This document shows, piece by piece, positions 1 to 10,855 of a stretch of DNA of 64,000 nucleotides. The stretch comes from Heloderma charlesbogerti (Eukaryota; Chordata; Lepidosauria; Squamata; Helodermatidae): NCBI GenBank assembly GCA_026122225.1, contig JANEZZ010001477.1, forward strand, positions 558,001 through 622,000. The letters run 5' to 3'. The translations under genes and the position numbers were made by a program. Below the pieces are notes generated by a model. It did not search any database, was not told where the DNA came from, and saw only the letters and a program-made list of their open reading frames with translations. Every line of letters begins with the position of its first letter. The stretch's first letter is position 1.

Positions 1-317
1 CAAATCTAGCCGTGATAGGCTACGTTAATCGTTACGTAGCCTATCACGGGGGCGTGTTTTTTTTCTTCTTTTATTGCAATGGTGGCGGCGGCGGCAGCAG
101 CTGGTCGAAAGACTGGCTGCCGCTCCCGCCCCGCTCGAACACCCGCCGAACCGCCGGCCGGACCCGCCGCCAGGAGGGACATTCGGCGAAGGTAAGTCCC
201 GTCCCGGGGGGGGTGCGGGGGTGTTCGGAGGATTTCTCCCCAAAACTTGTTCGGGGGGCCGAACACGTTGGCGCTCGGCCCCCCGAAGTTTCGGGGAGAA
301 ATTCTCCGCCATCCCTA
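1..317. mobile_element. Palindrome-rich hAT-type element E1, cut by window edge
   Basis: Right part of a family E element. It begins inside a palindrome at about 12-49 (GATAGGCTACG arms around TTAATCGT), followed by a T-rich tract and a GC-rich block. A reading frame starts with ATG at 79 (MVAAAAAA) and stays open to a donor-like GAAG|GTAAGT at 191/192. A terminal hairpin follows: TTTCTCCCCaAAACTT and AAGTTTCGGGGAGAAA flank a GC-rich stem. The end is CATCCCTA at 310-317. The left end lies outside the window, so no TSD can be checked. E8 (48400-49242) has a nearly identical right half. Confidence 0.8.
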
Positions 318-881
318 CAAAAAAGATGCTCATCAAGCAATGACCCCATGTTCCCTTCTCCACCAGGGTTGCTGGTTGGAGGAGGCAACTTACAGGTTGG
401 GGTGGACAAGTCTGCCCATTTTGTTTTCTCCTGTATTCAGATGTTTTTGTCTCATGTTCTTAACATCCTGAATATGAAGGATTTTGTGAATTTCTGTACA
501 TTCTTATCAAAAACAAACTGAAACAAAATTCTCACCCATCTGGACAGGCCAAATTCAAGAGGTACAGCTACTCCCAGCATGGATAGGGCCATGTTGTACC
601 TGCCTGCCATGTAGCTATTAAAGATAAAGAGCCTGTCGGGGGGGGAAAGAGGTGGCAACCCCAGGTCAGCATTAATACGGTTGAATACATCAGGATTCAA
701 TCCCACACTTCTAAGAGCTGAGCATTCAAAGCCCTAGGCTTGGATAGACAAATTTGTCAGTTTTGGTTTCTCCCACATTCAATTTTGTAATTTCAAATTC
801 TTTGTCTTGAACATGAAGAAATCTGCAAATTTTGGTAAGTTCTCAAAAAATGAACTAAAATTGAATTCCCACCCATCCCTA
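318..881. repeat. Diverged dimeric repeat ending in CATCCCTA
   Basis: Two similar AT-rich segments (about 400-541 and 745-881) share the order CAAATTTGTCAGTTTTG-like start, TTTCTCCTGTATTCA-like block, TGAATATGAAG and AACTGAAA..ATTC..CACCCATC. The second ends in CATCCCTA, like TAGGGATG-type hAT MITEs. I see no left terminus or TSD, so this is probably an old fragment. Confidence 0.35.
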
Positions 882-3120
882 AATACAGACCATTCCAGAT
901 ATGAATTTGACATAGCAGCCCATAATCTTCCTTGCCTGGGAAGTCAGATGAGATGAAGGCCCAGTGAGGTGTCACAGATGGATACAAAGATTCACAAGCC
1001 TCCTGATTTCCTTCAGTCCAGGCTACATGTCACTATGGGAAGTTACCTGGTCCTGTCTCTGCATTGGTAGCCCGCTTTCTTCCAAGGTACCTGTCCAACC
1101 TCAGCTGAGTGCCTGACAACTGGGAAGTCATCCTTGGTCATGACACACCCATGCATATAATTTAACTGAAATATCCGATCCTCACAGTTCGTGATCTACA
1201 CATAGGCTTTATGCTAATTCCTAAGGAAATGCCTTTGGCTTTGCAACATGCAAAGCAGCCCTAAGCCTTTGGCTGGGCAGATTCTTTCTCTTGCTCTGTA
1301 GCTGTCATTATTACCATTAGTAATTCATTGAAGCCCTTTATATTATCCACACTCATCGGTCTTGGACATTTATCAGAATCATGAGGAATTGTCAACATTG
1401 CTTTGTGATGGACAAGAGAGTTTGCATTTTGGACATTCAGTGGGACAAAGACACTACCATCTTTTCTGGAGCCACCAGTACTTCTGGTGTAACAATGTAA
1501 TGATTACTCTCTAAATATCACATACACCTGCCTTTCTTGTTGTACCTGGCTAGTAGTTACCATAAGGAAGATGAACATAGCCCTGCACAAGGATATCACA
1601 TAAATCTGTGAACTATTTCATTGTTTTATTCCTTGCTGTCTTTGCCTCTCCTGCACCTCCTCTCCCCTCTGAGGCACCTATATGCCTCTCTTCCATTCCT
1701 TTCTTTGTCTTCCCTGCAGGTAAAATTTAGATTTATTTATATGAGTTGCTTTTCAAAATGAGGCATAACCATCTAAAATCACTGCAATAAAATACATAAT
1801 TCTACAAGTATAAAACAGCACAGAGAGGGGCCATGTTTCTACTCATCAAGCATGGGGTACAACAACAATTTAGCAGTGGTCTACAAATGCCTTAGGAAAT
1901 AAAGGCAGTTTTAACTGCCTCTGAAAGGCTTAGAGAGGGTGGCATAGAAAATGTAAGCCCCCAGAGACAGGGACTTGTGGTTTTTCATGAAACTCCATTA
2001 TGCTCCCTGTACCTTGGTGTCATTATATAAAAAATAAAATAATACTGAATTTGCTTCTAAGTGGGTTAAAGTTTTCAAGTAGATGCTCCAAATATTTCAT
2101 TAATTTGCTCCTTACACTTTAAAACAAGCCTAGTTTCCATTTTTATTAGGCTTTATTTAGTGCATCAGCAGCAACATTTTAGTTTTGTTCCTTGCTTAGC
2201 CAAGCCAAATTCCTACCCTACGTCCTTTGCTATCAGTTGAAACCTTTCTGTGATGCCTACTGTTGTGAAAGCAGCCGCACTTCTTCCAATCATAAAAGTA
2301 ACCAAACAACAACAAAAATCCACACTTGTCCATCCCTCTGGTAGGAGTGCTTGTGGGAGGCAAATGCACAATGTGTGGGGAAACCAGAGGAAGCAAACTC
2401 GCACATATGTGTTAGGATGTGATTGTCTGTAGGAATAGTTTAGCAGCAGTGACCAAAATCTTACTTTATAATTGGCAAATGTTCTTTTGCCTCCCCGTGT
2501 CAGAAATTATGAAAGGTCATCTCTTCTTTGCTGTCAGATTTAAAGAGACAATGTCTTAGTCTCCCATTAACAATGAGAGTGGGAAATTGAACCACCTGCC
2601 CAAGACATCAGGAGCCTGGTGAATGGCCGAGAACACTGGCAACTGTGTCTTTATTCTGGGAGCTTTTCTTCTGACTACAAGGAGTAATCTGGGATTGCTA
2701 TGAAATGAATAAATTCAGTTGGGAAGATAAGGACAGACACCTGAAGTTTCCTGCTCCATGCAGAGTTGGCAAATAGCAAAAGATTTTTTCACTTGGCATC
2801 TCTGCAAACTCACTATTATAGAAGAGCTTTGTGCTCAAACACCTTGAGACAATGATGACACCAGGGGACACCGCCACTCACAGTTGTAAGCAGCAGAAAC
2901 GCCACCTCCAGCCGAGTCTCCTTCAATTGGAAACTCCACGGGAATGGAGCATAAATGCTCGGCGAGCACACACAAAAGGCCTGGGAGCAGAGCAGAGGTC
3001 AGGAGAAGGGCTCGTTTCACAACTGTTCCTACACTGGAACAACAAGGAGTGCTGTGCAGACCTCCTTTTCAGAAGGCAGGAATAAGGGGAGCATCTAAAA
3101 GTAGGTTCTGTTTGGCAATG
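882..3120. other. No recognisable feature
   Basis: AT-rich unique-looking sequence. Only short chance open frames occur, and I recognise no repeat, RNA gene or exon. Confidence 0.6.
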
Positions 3121-3126
3121 CAATTT

Positions 3127-3157
<31 letters not shown>

Positions 3158-3195
3158 CTATACCGCCCAATAGCCGAAGCTCTCTGGGCGGCAAT
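3121..3195 (-). repeat. LINE 3'-tail fragment with (TTTA)n
   Basis: A (TTTA)n run is followed by TATACCGCCCAATAGCCGAA and GCTCTCTGGGCGG. This is the reverse of a LINE 3' end that finishes in an (AAAT)n tail. The same unit is inserted in BovB at 8318-8419. I take it for an L2/CR1-like LINE tail, but the family name is uncertain. Confidence 0.55.
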
Positions 3196-3431
3196 GAAAG
3201 GAAAACACTGGAGCTGGCGGCACAAAAATCTTGCTTCTGAATTAGGTTGGCTTTCAAAGGGTTTTCAAAGTTGCTTGGAGGAGTTGAAGGCATAAGTGTG
3301 TTGAAAGAGTTCCAGATTTCCCCCCCTGTTCACTCATTGCTAGGTTTATATTAACTGCTGCCTTTTGTTTTTGGAGTTCTTCATTTGCATACGTTATTGC
3401 ATTATGGTTTTGACTGTGTTCTTCATCACTT

Positions 3432-4256
3432 TGGGCCAATCTACATTGCGCCTGCCATCTCAATGTATTCGGTGTCCCGTTGGGTTAAACGCTCTTGCAT
3501 TAAAACGTGATTATTCACACTCACCTATTTTCCCCATTGCAGTGCTTCATCGAATGCGCAAGCTCGGTTCACACTCGAAAGCTGTGCAGTTTTCCTGCTG
3601 TTTTCCTGCGTGCGCTTGTCTGATCTTGGATGCTAAGCTTCACAACTTGGAGTCTTCAAAGATCATGCCTGAATTAGGGGGGGGAAAAAAACATTGTAGA
3701 GAAGCCTCGATTCTGCAAGGATAACGCCTTAATTTTTTTTAAAAAATCCAAAGCGGGGAATAGGAGGGGGTAAAACTTAATTTCATTTGAAGGAATAGAA
3801 TAACCCCCTGCTCAGTGCAGGAAGCCTGATTCCCAGGCAGTCGCCCATCCAACTACTGACCGGGGCTGACCCCGCTTAGCTTCCGAGATCAGACAAACGC
3901 ACACACATCCAGCCTGTTGCTTGTTGCTGAGGAAACAGGGGCTGCTGAGGAAGCTGTGCGATGGGAAGCTGGAAGAAGACATGGGGCCATCAAGAGCTGT
4001 GATTGGACAGGAGGGAAATACAAACAATGCCGTATATGGACAGGCAGGGGAGGGGACTATGACCGGATACGGTAGTGAAGGCAGAAAATCAGAGCACATT
4101 AAGGGGAAATACCAGGATATTACGGTATTGAAAGTGGGAGCACGGAAGTGGGAAATTCAGGTTCCAATTCGAGGCAGATACTGCGTAGTGTGAAAGGCGG
4201 GTGGTGAAACCTCATTTGAAGCAAAAAAAGGCGTTAAGTGTAGATCCAGACATTGT
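3432..4256 (-). mobile_element. DNA transposon copy carrying a 5S rRNA segment
   Basis: About 825 bp that match 44795-45605 in the opposite orientation along the whole length. The ends are GGGCCAATCTACATTG on the left and, read inward from the right, TCTGGATCTACACTT, so they share a short inverted GATCTACA. There is no coding capacity. The centre holds the 3' half of a 5S rRNA gene (3829-3894). The matching second copy with the same boundaries shows this is a repeat family and not a chance 5S insertion. The superfamily is unknown; the ends suggest a non-autonomous hAT-like element. Confidence 0.7.
3829..3894 (-). pseudogene. 5S rRNA 3'-half fragment inside the transposon
   Basis: Read on the minus strand this gives GTCTGATCTCGGAAGCTAAG, then the box A/intermediate/box C region, ending ACTGCCTGGGAA where 5S has ACCGCCTGGGAA. 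The first ~45 nt of 5S rRNA are missing, so it cannot be a working rRNA. It keeps most of the internal Pol III control region. Confidence 0.8.
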
Positions 4257-4729
4257 GAGCCACCTCATCGTGAGACAGAAAGGTGACCTGTCCCAGTCCA
4301 ACGATTAGCATTTTCCACTAATTCCCCGAGTTATTTTTCGAAGCACACGAGGCCTGTTGCACAAGCTCCCGCAAACACAGTGGAACCAGCAGAGGCAAAG
4401 CTGCCCCACTGGATAATGCCCTGTCATTAGGTGCTACATTTAATGGAAGATGTAGGATTAAAGGATACATGAGACCACTGTGCTGGAGTTCATTCTGAGG
4501 ATCGACACCCCTTGACATGCATACCACTCTTACGCAAACCTGTGTACTCTTTTTTTAGTGATGCATTTCTTTTTTGGTGATGCATTAAGTGGCCACCCTA
4601 TTATTGCCTGCACCCATACATGCAAAGGAAACAATGATGGCAATTTTGATGCACCACTGAGCCCAGCTAAGCTTTCCCCTCAACTTCATCCTGCCTAATC
4701 AATTATACTGACAATGGAAGCTGGGTAGT
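4257..4729. other. No recognisable feature
   Basis: Nothing supported between the 5S-bearing element and the CR1 fragment. Confidence 0.6.
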
Positions 4730-5525
4730 CATAGAAAGAATCATAGAGTTGGAAGGGTTCCCAGAGATCATTTAGTCCAACCCCTTGCTCAAGGCAGTCT
4801 GTACTCTAGCATATAGTTACAGCACCCCTGGCTGATGGCTATCCAGCCTCTGCTGAAATGCCTCCAGTGGAGGAGAACCCACCAGCTCCTGAGGCAGTCT
4901 GTTCCACTGCTGAACAGCGCTCACTGTTAGGACATTTCTCCTATTGCTAAATTGAAATCTGCTTCCCTGCAGTTTCCACCTGTTGGTTCTAGTTCTGCTC
5001 TCTGGAGCAACAGAGAACAAGTCTGCCCCATCTTCTGCATGACGGCCTTTCAGATATTTGAAGACCGCTATCATGTCTCTCCTTACTCTTCTCTTCTCCA
5101 GGCTAAATATACCCAGCTCTTTGAACCGCTCCTCCTAGGACTTGGTTTCCAGACCGCTCACCATCCTGGTTGCTCTTCTCTGGGTGTGTTTCAACGTGTC
5201 CTTCTTAAAATGGAGTGCTCAGAACTGGACAAAGTACTCCTAATGCAGCCTGCCTAATGCAGAATAGAGCGGAACTATTAGTTCCCATGATCCAGACACT
5301 ATGCTTCTGTTAACGCAGCCCAAGATCACATCACCTTTCTTAGCAGCCACATTGCACTGCTGGCTCATACTCAGCTTGTGATCCACTAGGACGCCCAGGT
5401 CCTTCTCACATGTGCTGCTGCCAAGTCTCCCCCACCCTATATTTGTCTTTGATGTTTTGAACCTAAATGCAAGACTTCACATTTATCTCTGTTGAATCTC
5501 ATCTTTGTAGACTGCATGAAGCCAT
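4730..5525 (-). mobile_element. CR1 LINE, 5'-truncated 3' part of ORF2
   Basis: The left edge shows the reverse complement of the CR1 3' end (AATCATAGAGTTGGAAGGGT). On the minus strand the translation gives the CR1 ORF2 C-terminal region in order: a LGVLVDHKLSMSQQCNV-like block, an EYFVQFWAPHFKKD-like block, EERFKELGIFSLEKRRVR, MIAVFKYLKGRHAEDGADLF, then LTVSAVQQWNRLPQELVGS. Several stops and frameshifts interrupt it. CR1 copies are normally 5'-truncated and lack long TSDs, as here. Confidence 0.85.
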
Positions 5526-5655
5526 GCTTCTGACAGAGGGAGGTGTACTTTCTTTTTCTATGTGCCAGCATTGTCCACTTTCGCACTGATGCACAGTCTT
5601 TGGCTCAATTGACATGGGAGCCATACTAGTCTGGGACCTACTATTCTGTGGTGCA

Positions 5656-6258
5656 TAGGGATGTACAAGTCACTCTTTATCTGGTCCATGTCAGTTTTGC
5701 ATGTATTCAGTTGTATGTCCATTCCATCAGTTTTCCACATCATTCTGATTTGATTTGATTTTTGAATATAAGCAAATGGAATTTATTTTGGTATGCGACT
5801 TTCCCTAACTTAGGCATTTTGTACACATCTTTCACAAATATATGCATTTTTGTACAAATCTTTCCTTGATGCAGGCAGTTTTGTACACAACTTTCCCTAA
5901 TATATGCATTTTTGTATGCAGTGTTTGAGCTGATAACTGCATCACAAAATTCGGACAATTGCAGAAGCTGAAGGTTAACTGTGTTCCGATCTGCGTAATA
6001 GTCTGGGAAGTGCAAATTAGGTCTGTTCACTTAAACATTAAGTCTGTTACTGTATTTTAAATCTTTGCTAGGTTTTATTTTGGTTTTTACTTCTATTTTA
6101 TACTGTAGTTGTAAGCTTTTAAACTTTAGTGTATCGTATGTTGTATGCTATGGTTTTCATTGTTGTGAACTTCCCAGAGAGCTCTGACTATTGTACGGTA
6201 TAGAAATGTAGTAAATAAATAAAAAATGTGAACCAAACAGAATCATCCAGCATCTCTA
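5656..6258. mobile_element. hAT-type MITE with perfect 8-bp TSD
   Basis: Begins TAGGGATGTACAAG and ends CATCTCTA. It is flanked by the identical 8-mer GTGGTGCA at 5648-5655 and 6259-6266. An 8-bp TSD with TAGGG-type ends is typical of hAT. The interior contains an imperfect ~38-bp tandem repeat (about 5780-5925; unit includes CTTTCCCTAATATATGCATT). A LINE 3' tail ending in AATAAATAAA lies nested at about 6045-6222. There is no reading frame for a transposase. Confidence 0.85.
6045..6222 (+). repeat. LINE (L2/CR1-like) 3' tail nested in MITE
   Basis: T-rich 3' UTR-like sequence, then GTGAACTTCCCAGAGAGCTC and a GGTATAGAAATG(n)AATAAATAAA tail. It is related in the opposite orientation to the fragments at 3121 and 8318. 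Confidence 0.5.
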
Positions 6259-6269
6259 GTGGTGCAAAG

Positions 6270-6769
6270 CAAAAAACATGACCCTTTCTTCTTATAGCTT
6301 AATGGCTGAAAGTCTGGAAGGCTGCCTGTTTCCCCTTCACATATTTGTAAATAAACAAAATATTAAAAAACCATTCCTCAAGTCTCCAGTGCTTTTCCAT
6401 CACAAGGAAACTGACCCTGTGAAGTCTTCCCCTGGAACTTCCTGCTGCTCTGACAAGCATGAAAACAGGAAGTATGATTGAGCCGCTTGCGCATCCTGTT
6501 CTCTCTGCGAGACATAATGTCCAAAGACAGGTGGCAATCATGCAAGCCCAGCATTTTAATACCACGGGGAAATGCTCCAGGTGAATGTTGCATAGTGGCA
6601 TTTTCTGTGCAGAGCTAGGTTATTGTATATACATTCAGGCATGAGTCAGTATAGGGCAATAGGTGCAGAGAGTGTGACAAGATTAACCGGAAATTCATTG
6701 TGTTCTGCTCTCACAGGTTCAAGCTAGCTATCCAGAAGTGATTGTTCTGTGAGTGATTACAGTTTAAGC
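6270..6769. other. No recognisable feature
   Basis: Nothing supported. Confidence 0.55.
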
Positions 6770-6909
6770 CAGCTTTCCCCAGCCTGGAGCCCTCCCAATG
6801 TGTTGGACTACAACTCCCATTGCCCCCAGTCAGCCTGGCAGCCATGTCATCTGTGGATTATGGGACTTGCAGTCCAGCACGTCTGGAGGGCGCAAGGTTG
6901 GGAAGGTTG
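6770..6909. mobile_element. Palindromic short MITE (CTTTCCCCAGCCTG ends)
   Basis: The ends CAGCTTTCCCCAGCCTGGAG and, inverted, CCAACCTTCCCAACCTTGCG flank inverted GGACTACAACTCCCAT/ATGGGACTTGCAGTCC arms. Relatives lie at 20656-20792 and 25658-25795, with half a copy at 43290-43380. It is non-coding; no clear TSD is seen here. Confidence 0.65.
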
Positions 6910-6914
6910 GTCCA

Positions 6915-7396
6915 GGCAAAGATGGCTTTGTTTCCACCATTTTGTGAAGTCAGTTAGCAGAGATGCTGTGGATTGTCTGACTCACTCCCCCTCCAACTCA
7001 GTAAGGGTTGTAGTGAAAGTGTCTGAGCTTTACATTCTTATTTGTCTATGTGCTCAGTAACCTATTACTGCCAGCCTATAGAACTGCTTATCTCTGCTAC
7101 AGCATGGTTTGTGTGGCTCATAAGTCATCCCAGTCTGAGTGATTTTGGAGCCTGTGGTTTTTTCTCCTGTTGAGTTCCAGTCATGTAACGTGGGAGTGTG
7201 GGAAAGTCTAAGCCTTGCCTTACTTTATTTGATGGTTCTGGCTAGAGATCATATATGTCTGATCCATGCATATCTGCTTTTCCTATATAAACTTGTTTCA
7301 AACAGCAATCATCTGTTTTTCTCCGTGGTTTTATTTCTGAATATATTTACTTCAAAGTAAATTTCACAGATTTCATTGGCATTTACTTTCAACTAT
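6915..7396. other. No recognisable feature
   Basis: Nothing supported. Confidence 0.55.
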
Positions 7397-8015
7397 ATAT
7401 TCTTGCCCCTTTATGGATCACTGCCTTGTTGTGGCAAAGGGGCTTGCGTAACTCAGTGAAGCCATAAGCTATGCCGTGCAGGGCCACCCAAGACGGACAG
7501 GTCATGGCAGAGAGTTCTGACAAAATGTGGTCCACTGGAGAAGGAAATGGCAACCCATTCCAGTATTCTTGCCAAGAAAACCCCATGGAACGTATCACAA
7601 GGCTAAAAGATATGACGCCGGAAGATGAGACCCTCAGGTCGGAAGGTGTCCAATATACTACTGGGGAAGAGCAGAGGGTATTTCCAAGTAGCGCCAGAAA
7701 GAATGAAGCGGCTGGGCCAAAGCCGAAAGGACACTCAGCTGTGGATGTGTCTGGTGGTGAAAAGAAAATCCAATGCTGTAAAGAACAATATTGTTTAGGA
7801 ACCTGGAATGTCAGATCAATGAATCAAGGTAAGCTGGAGGTGGTCAAACATGAGATGACAAGATTGAACATCGACATCTTGGGAATCAGCGAACTAAAAT
7901 GGACAGGCATGGGCGAATTTAATTCAGGTGACCATCATATCTACTATTGTGGGCAAGAATCCCTTAGAAGAAATGGAGTAGCACTCATAGTCAACAAAAG
8001 GGTGGGAAAAGCAGT

Positions 8016-8136
8016 TGTTGTTGTTGTTGTTCAGTCGTTCAGTCGTGTCCGACTCTTCGTGACCCCATGGACCATAGCACGCCAGGCCTTCCTGTCCTGC
8101 GCTCTCTCCCAGAGCGTGCTCAAGTTCATATTCAGA
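8016..8136 (-). mobile_element. BovB 3'-tail insertion inside BovB
   Basis: A 121-bp reverse-orientation BovB 3' end: (GTT)n, TCAGTCGTGTCCGACTCTTC, then the matching 3' UTR. It is flanked by the 10-bp TSD GAAAAGCAGT (8006-8015 and 8137-8146). The uninterrupted site is visible in copy 2 near 55165. Either an extremely 5'-truncated BovB or a BovB-tailed SINE end could give this; no tRNA head is present. Confidence 0.9.
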
Positions 8137-8317
8137 GAAAAGCAGTACTGGGGTACAATCTCAAAAATGATAGAATGATCTCAGTACAAATCCAAGGCAA
8201 ACCATTCAACATCACAGTAATTAAAGTCTATGCCCCAACCACTGATGCCGAAGAAGCTGAGGCTGATGGGTTCTATGAAGACCTACAACACCTTCTAGAA
8301 CTAACACCAAAAAAAGA

Positions 8318-8419
8318 TTTATTTATTTATTTATTTATTTCATTTCTATACCGCCCAATAGCCGAAGCTCTCTGGGTGGTTCACAAAAACTAAAACCAAA
8401 CAACACACAATAAAACAAT
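8318..8419 (-). mobile_element. LINE 3'-tail insertion replacing 20 bp of BovB
   Basis: A (TTTA)n run, then CTATACCGCCCAATAGCCGA and an A-rich stretch. Comparison with copy 2 (55342 onward) shows that about 20 bp of BovB coding sequence are missing at the site, with no TSD. This suggests an insertion with target deletion. Confidence 0.75.
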
Positions 8420-10825
8420 TGGAATGCTAAAGTAGGAAGTCAAGAAATCACCGGGATAACAGGCAGGCATGGCCTTGGTGCACAAAATGAAGCAGGACAA
8501 AAGCTAATAGAGGTTTGCCAAGAGAACACGCTGATCATAGCAAACAGGCGACTCTACACATGGACATCACCAGATGGTCAATATCGAAATCAGATTGATT
8601 ATGTACTTTGCAGCCAAAGATGGAGAAGCTCCATACAGTCAGTAAAAACAAGACCTGGAGCTGACTGTGGCTCAGATCATGAGCTGCTTCTTGCAAAATT
8701 TCGGCTGAAATTGAAAAACATAGGGAAAACCACTAAACCATTCAGGTATGACCTAAATCATATCCCTTATGAATATACAGTGGAGGTGAGGAATAGATTT
8801 CAGGGATTAGACCTGATAGACAGAGTGCCTGAGGAACTATGGACGGAGGTCCATAACATTGTTCAGGAGGCAGCAACTCAATCCATCCCAAAGAAAAAGA
8901 AATGCAAGAAAGCCAAGTGGCTGTCTGATGAGGCTTTACAAGTAGCTGAGGAAAGAAGGGAAGCGAAAAGCAAGGGAGAAAGGGGAAGATATATCCAACT
9001 GAATGCAGAGTTCCAGAGAATAGCAAGGAGAGACAAGAAGGCCTTCTTAAATGAACAATGCAAAGAAATCGAGGAAAACAACAGAATGGGAAAGACTAGA
9101 GATCTCTTCAAGAAAATCGGAGATCTCAAGGGAACGTTTTGTGCAAAGACGGGCATGATAAAGGACAAAGAAGGCAGGGACCTACCAGAAGCAGATGAGA
9201 TTAAGAAGAGGTGGAAAGAATACACAGAAGAACTATACAGGAAAGAGCTTAATGTCCCTGATAGCCATGATAGTGCGGTCACTGAACTTGAGCCGGACAT
9301 CCTCGAGAGTGAAGTCAAGTGGGCCTTAGGAAGCATTAGTAACAACAAAGCTAGCAGAGATGACAGTGTTCCAGCTGAGCTATTTAAAATCCTAAAAGAT
9401 GATGCTGTTAAAGTGCTGCACTCAATATGCCAACAATTGTGGAACACTCAACAATGGCCGCAAGACTGGAAAAGGTCAGTTTACATTCCAATTCCAAAGA
9501 AGAGCAATGCCAAAGAGTGTTCAAACTACCGCACAATTGCGCTCATTTCACATGCCAGCAAGGTTATGCTCAAAATCCTACAAGCTAGGCTTCAGCAGTA
9601 TGTGAACTGAGAACTACCGGAAGTAGAAGCTGGGTTTCGAAGAGGCAGAGGAACTAGAGATCAAATCGCCAACATTCACTGGATTCTGGAGAAAGCAAGA
9701 GAATTCCAGAAAAATGTCTATTTCTGCTTCATTGACTACGCTAAAGCCTTTGATTGTGTGGATCACAACAAAGTGTGGCAAATTCTTAAAGTGATGGGAG
9801 TACCAGACCACCTTACCTGTCTCCTGAGAAACCTGTACGAGGGTCAAGAAGCAACAGTAAGAACCAGACATGGAACAACCGATTGGTTCAAAATAGGGAA
9901 AGGAGTACAACAAGACTGTATATTGTCGCCCTGCTTATTCAACTTATGTGCAGAGTAATCATGAGAAATGCCGGGTTGGATGAATCAGAGGTGGGAATTA
10001 AGATTGCCGGGAGAATTATCAACAACCTCCGATATGCAGATGATACCACCCTAATGGCAGAAAGCGAAGAGGATCTCAAGAGCCTCTTGTTGAGGATGAA
10101 AGAGGAGAGTGCAAAAGCTGGTTTGAAACTCAACATTAAGAAAACTAAGATCATGGCATCTGGCCCCATCACTTCCTGGCATATAGAAGGAGAAGAAATG
10201 GAAGCAGTGACAGATTTTACTTTCTTGGGCTCCAAGATCACCGCAGACGGTGACTGTAGCCATGAAATTAAAAGACGCTTGCTCTTTGGGAGGAAAGCTA
10301 TGGCAAACCTAGACAGCATAGTAAGAAGCAGAGACATCACCTTGCCGACAAAGGGCCGTCTAATCAAAGCTATGGTTTTCCCAGTAGTAATGTATGGCTG
10401 TGAGAGCTGGACTATAAGGAAGGCTGAGCGCCGAAGAATTGATGCTTTCGAACTGTGGTGCTGGAGAAGACTCTTATGAGTCCCCTGGACTGCAAGGAGG
10501 TCAAATCAGTCAATCCTAAAGGAAATCAACCCTGAGTGCTCACTGGAAGGACAGATACTGAAGCTGAAACTCAAATATTTTGGCCACCTAATGTGAAGAG
10601 AAAACTCTCTGGAAAAGATCCTGATGCTGGGAAAGACTGAAGGCAAAAGGAGAAGGGGACGGCAGAGGATGAGATGGCTAGATAGCATCACGGATGCAAT
10701 GAATATGAACTTGAGTACGCTCCGGGAGAGAGCGCAGGAGAGGAAGGCCTGGCGTGCAATGGTCCATGGGGTCACGAAGAGTCGGACACGACTGAACTAC
10801 TGAACAACAACATATTCTTGGGATT

Positions 10826-10853
10826 ACATATATATATATACACACACACACAC
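10826..10853. repeat. (AT)n(AC)n microsatellite
   Basis: ATATATATAT runs into ACACACACAC just beyond the BovB 3' TSD. Confidence 0.9.
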
Positions 10854-10855
10854 CC

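Larger units (their letters stand above)
7406..10811 (+). mobile_element. Full-length BovB (RTE-clade LINE), copy 1
   Basis: A complete insertion flanked by the 9-bp TSD ATATTCTTG (7397-7405 and 10812-10820). BovB/RTE encodes an apurinic-type endonuclease followed by a reverse transcriptase that primes at the cut target. The endonuclease block starts near 7798 (GTWNVRSMNQGK, NIDILGISELKWTG). RT blocks follow, with YADD at 10033-10044 and the MYGCESWTIRKAE region near 10393. The 3' end has the BovB tail GAGTCGGACACGACTGAACT plus CAACAACA. It is broken by a nested insertion at 8016-8136, a second at 8318-8419, a stop at about 9608 and frameshifts around 9610-9960. It is therefore a dead copy, although its ends are intact. 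Confidence 0.95.

Noticed and set aside
12..521. 169-codon open frame at the window start
   Set aside because: It runs through the palindrome, GC block and terminal hairpin of E1 and into flanking DNA; only the part from ATG 79 to the donor is consistent with other copies.
8742..9447. Long minus-strand open frames across BovB copies 1 and 2
   Set aside because: They are mirror frames of the BovB coding strand, which carries the conserved motifs.
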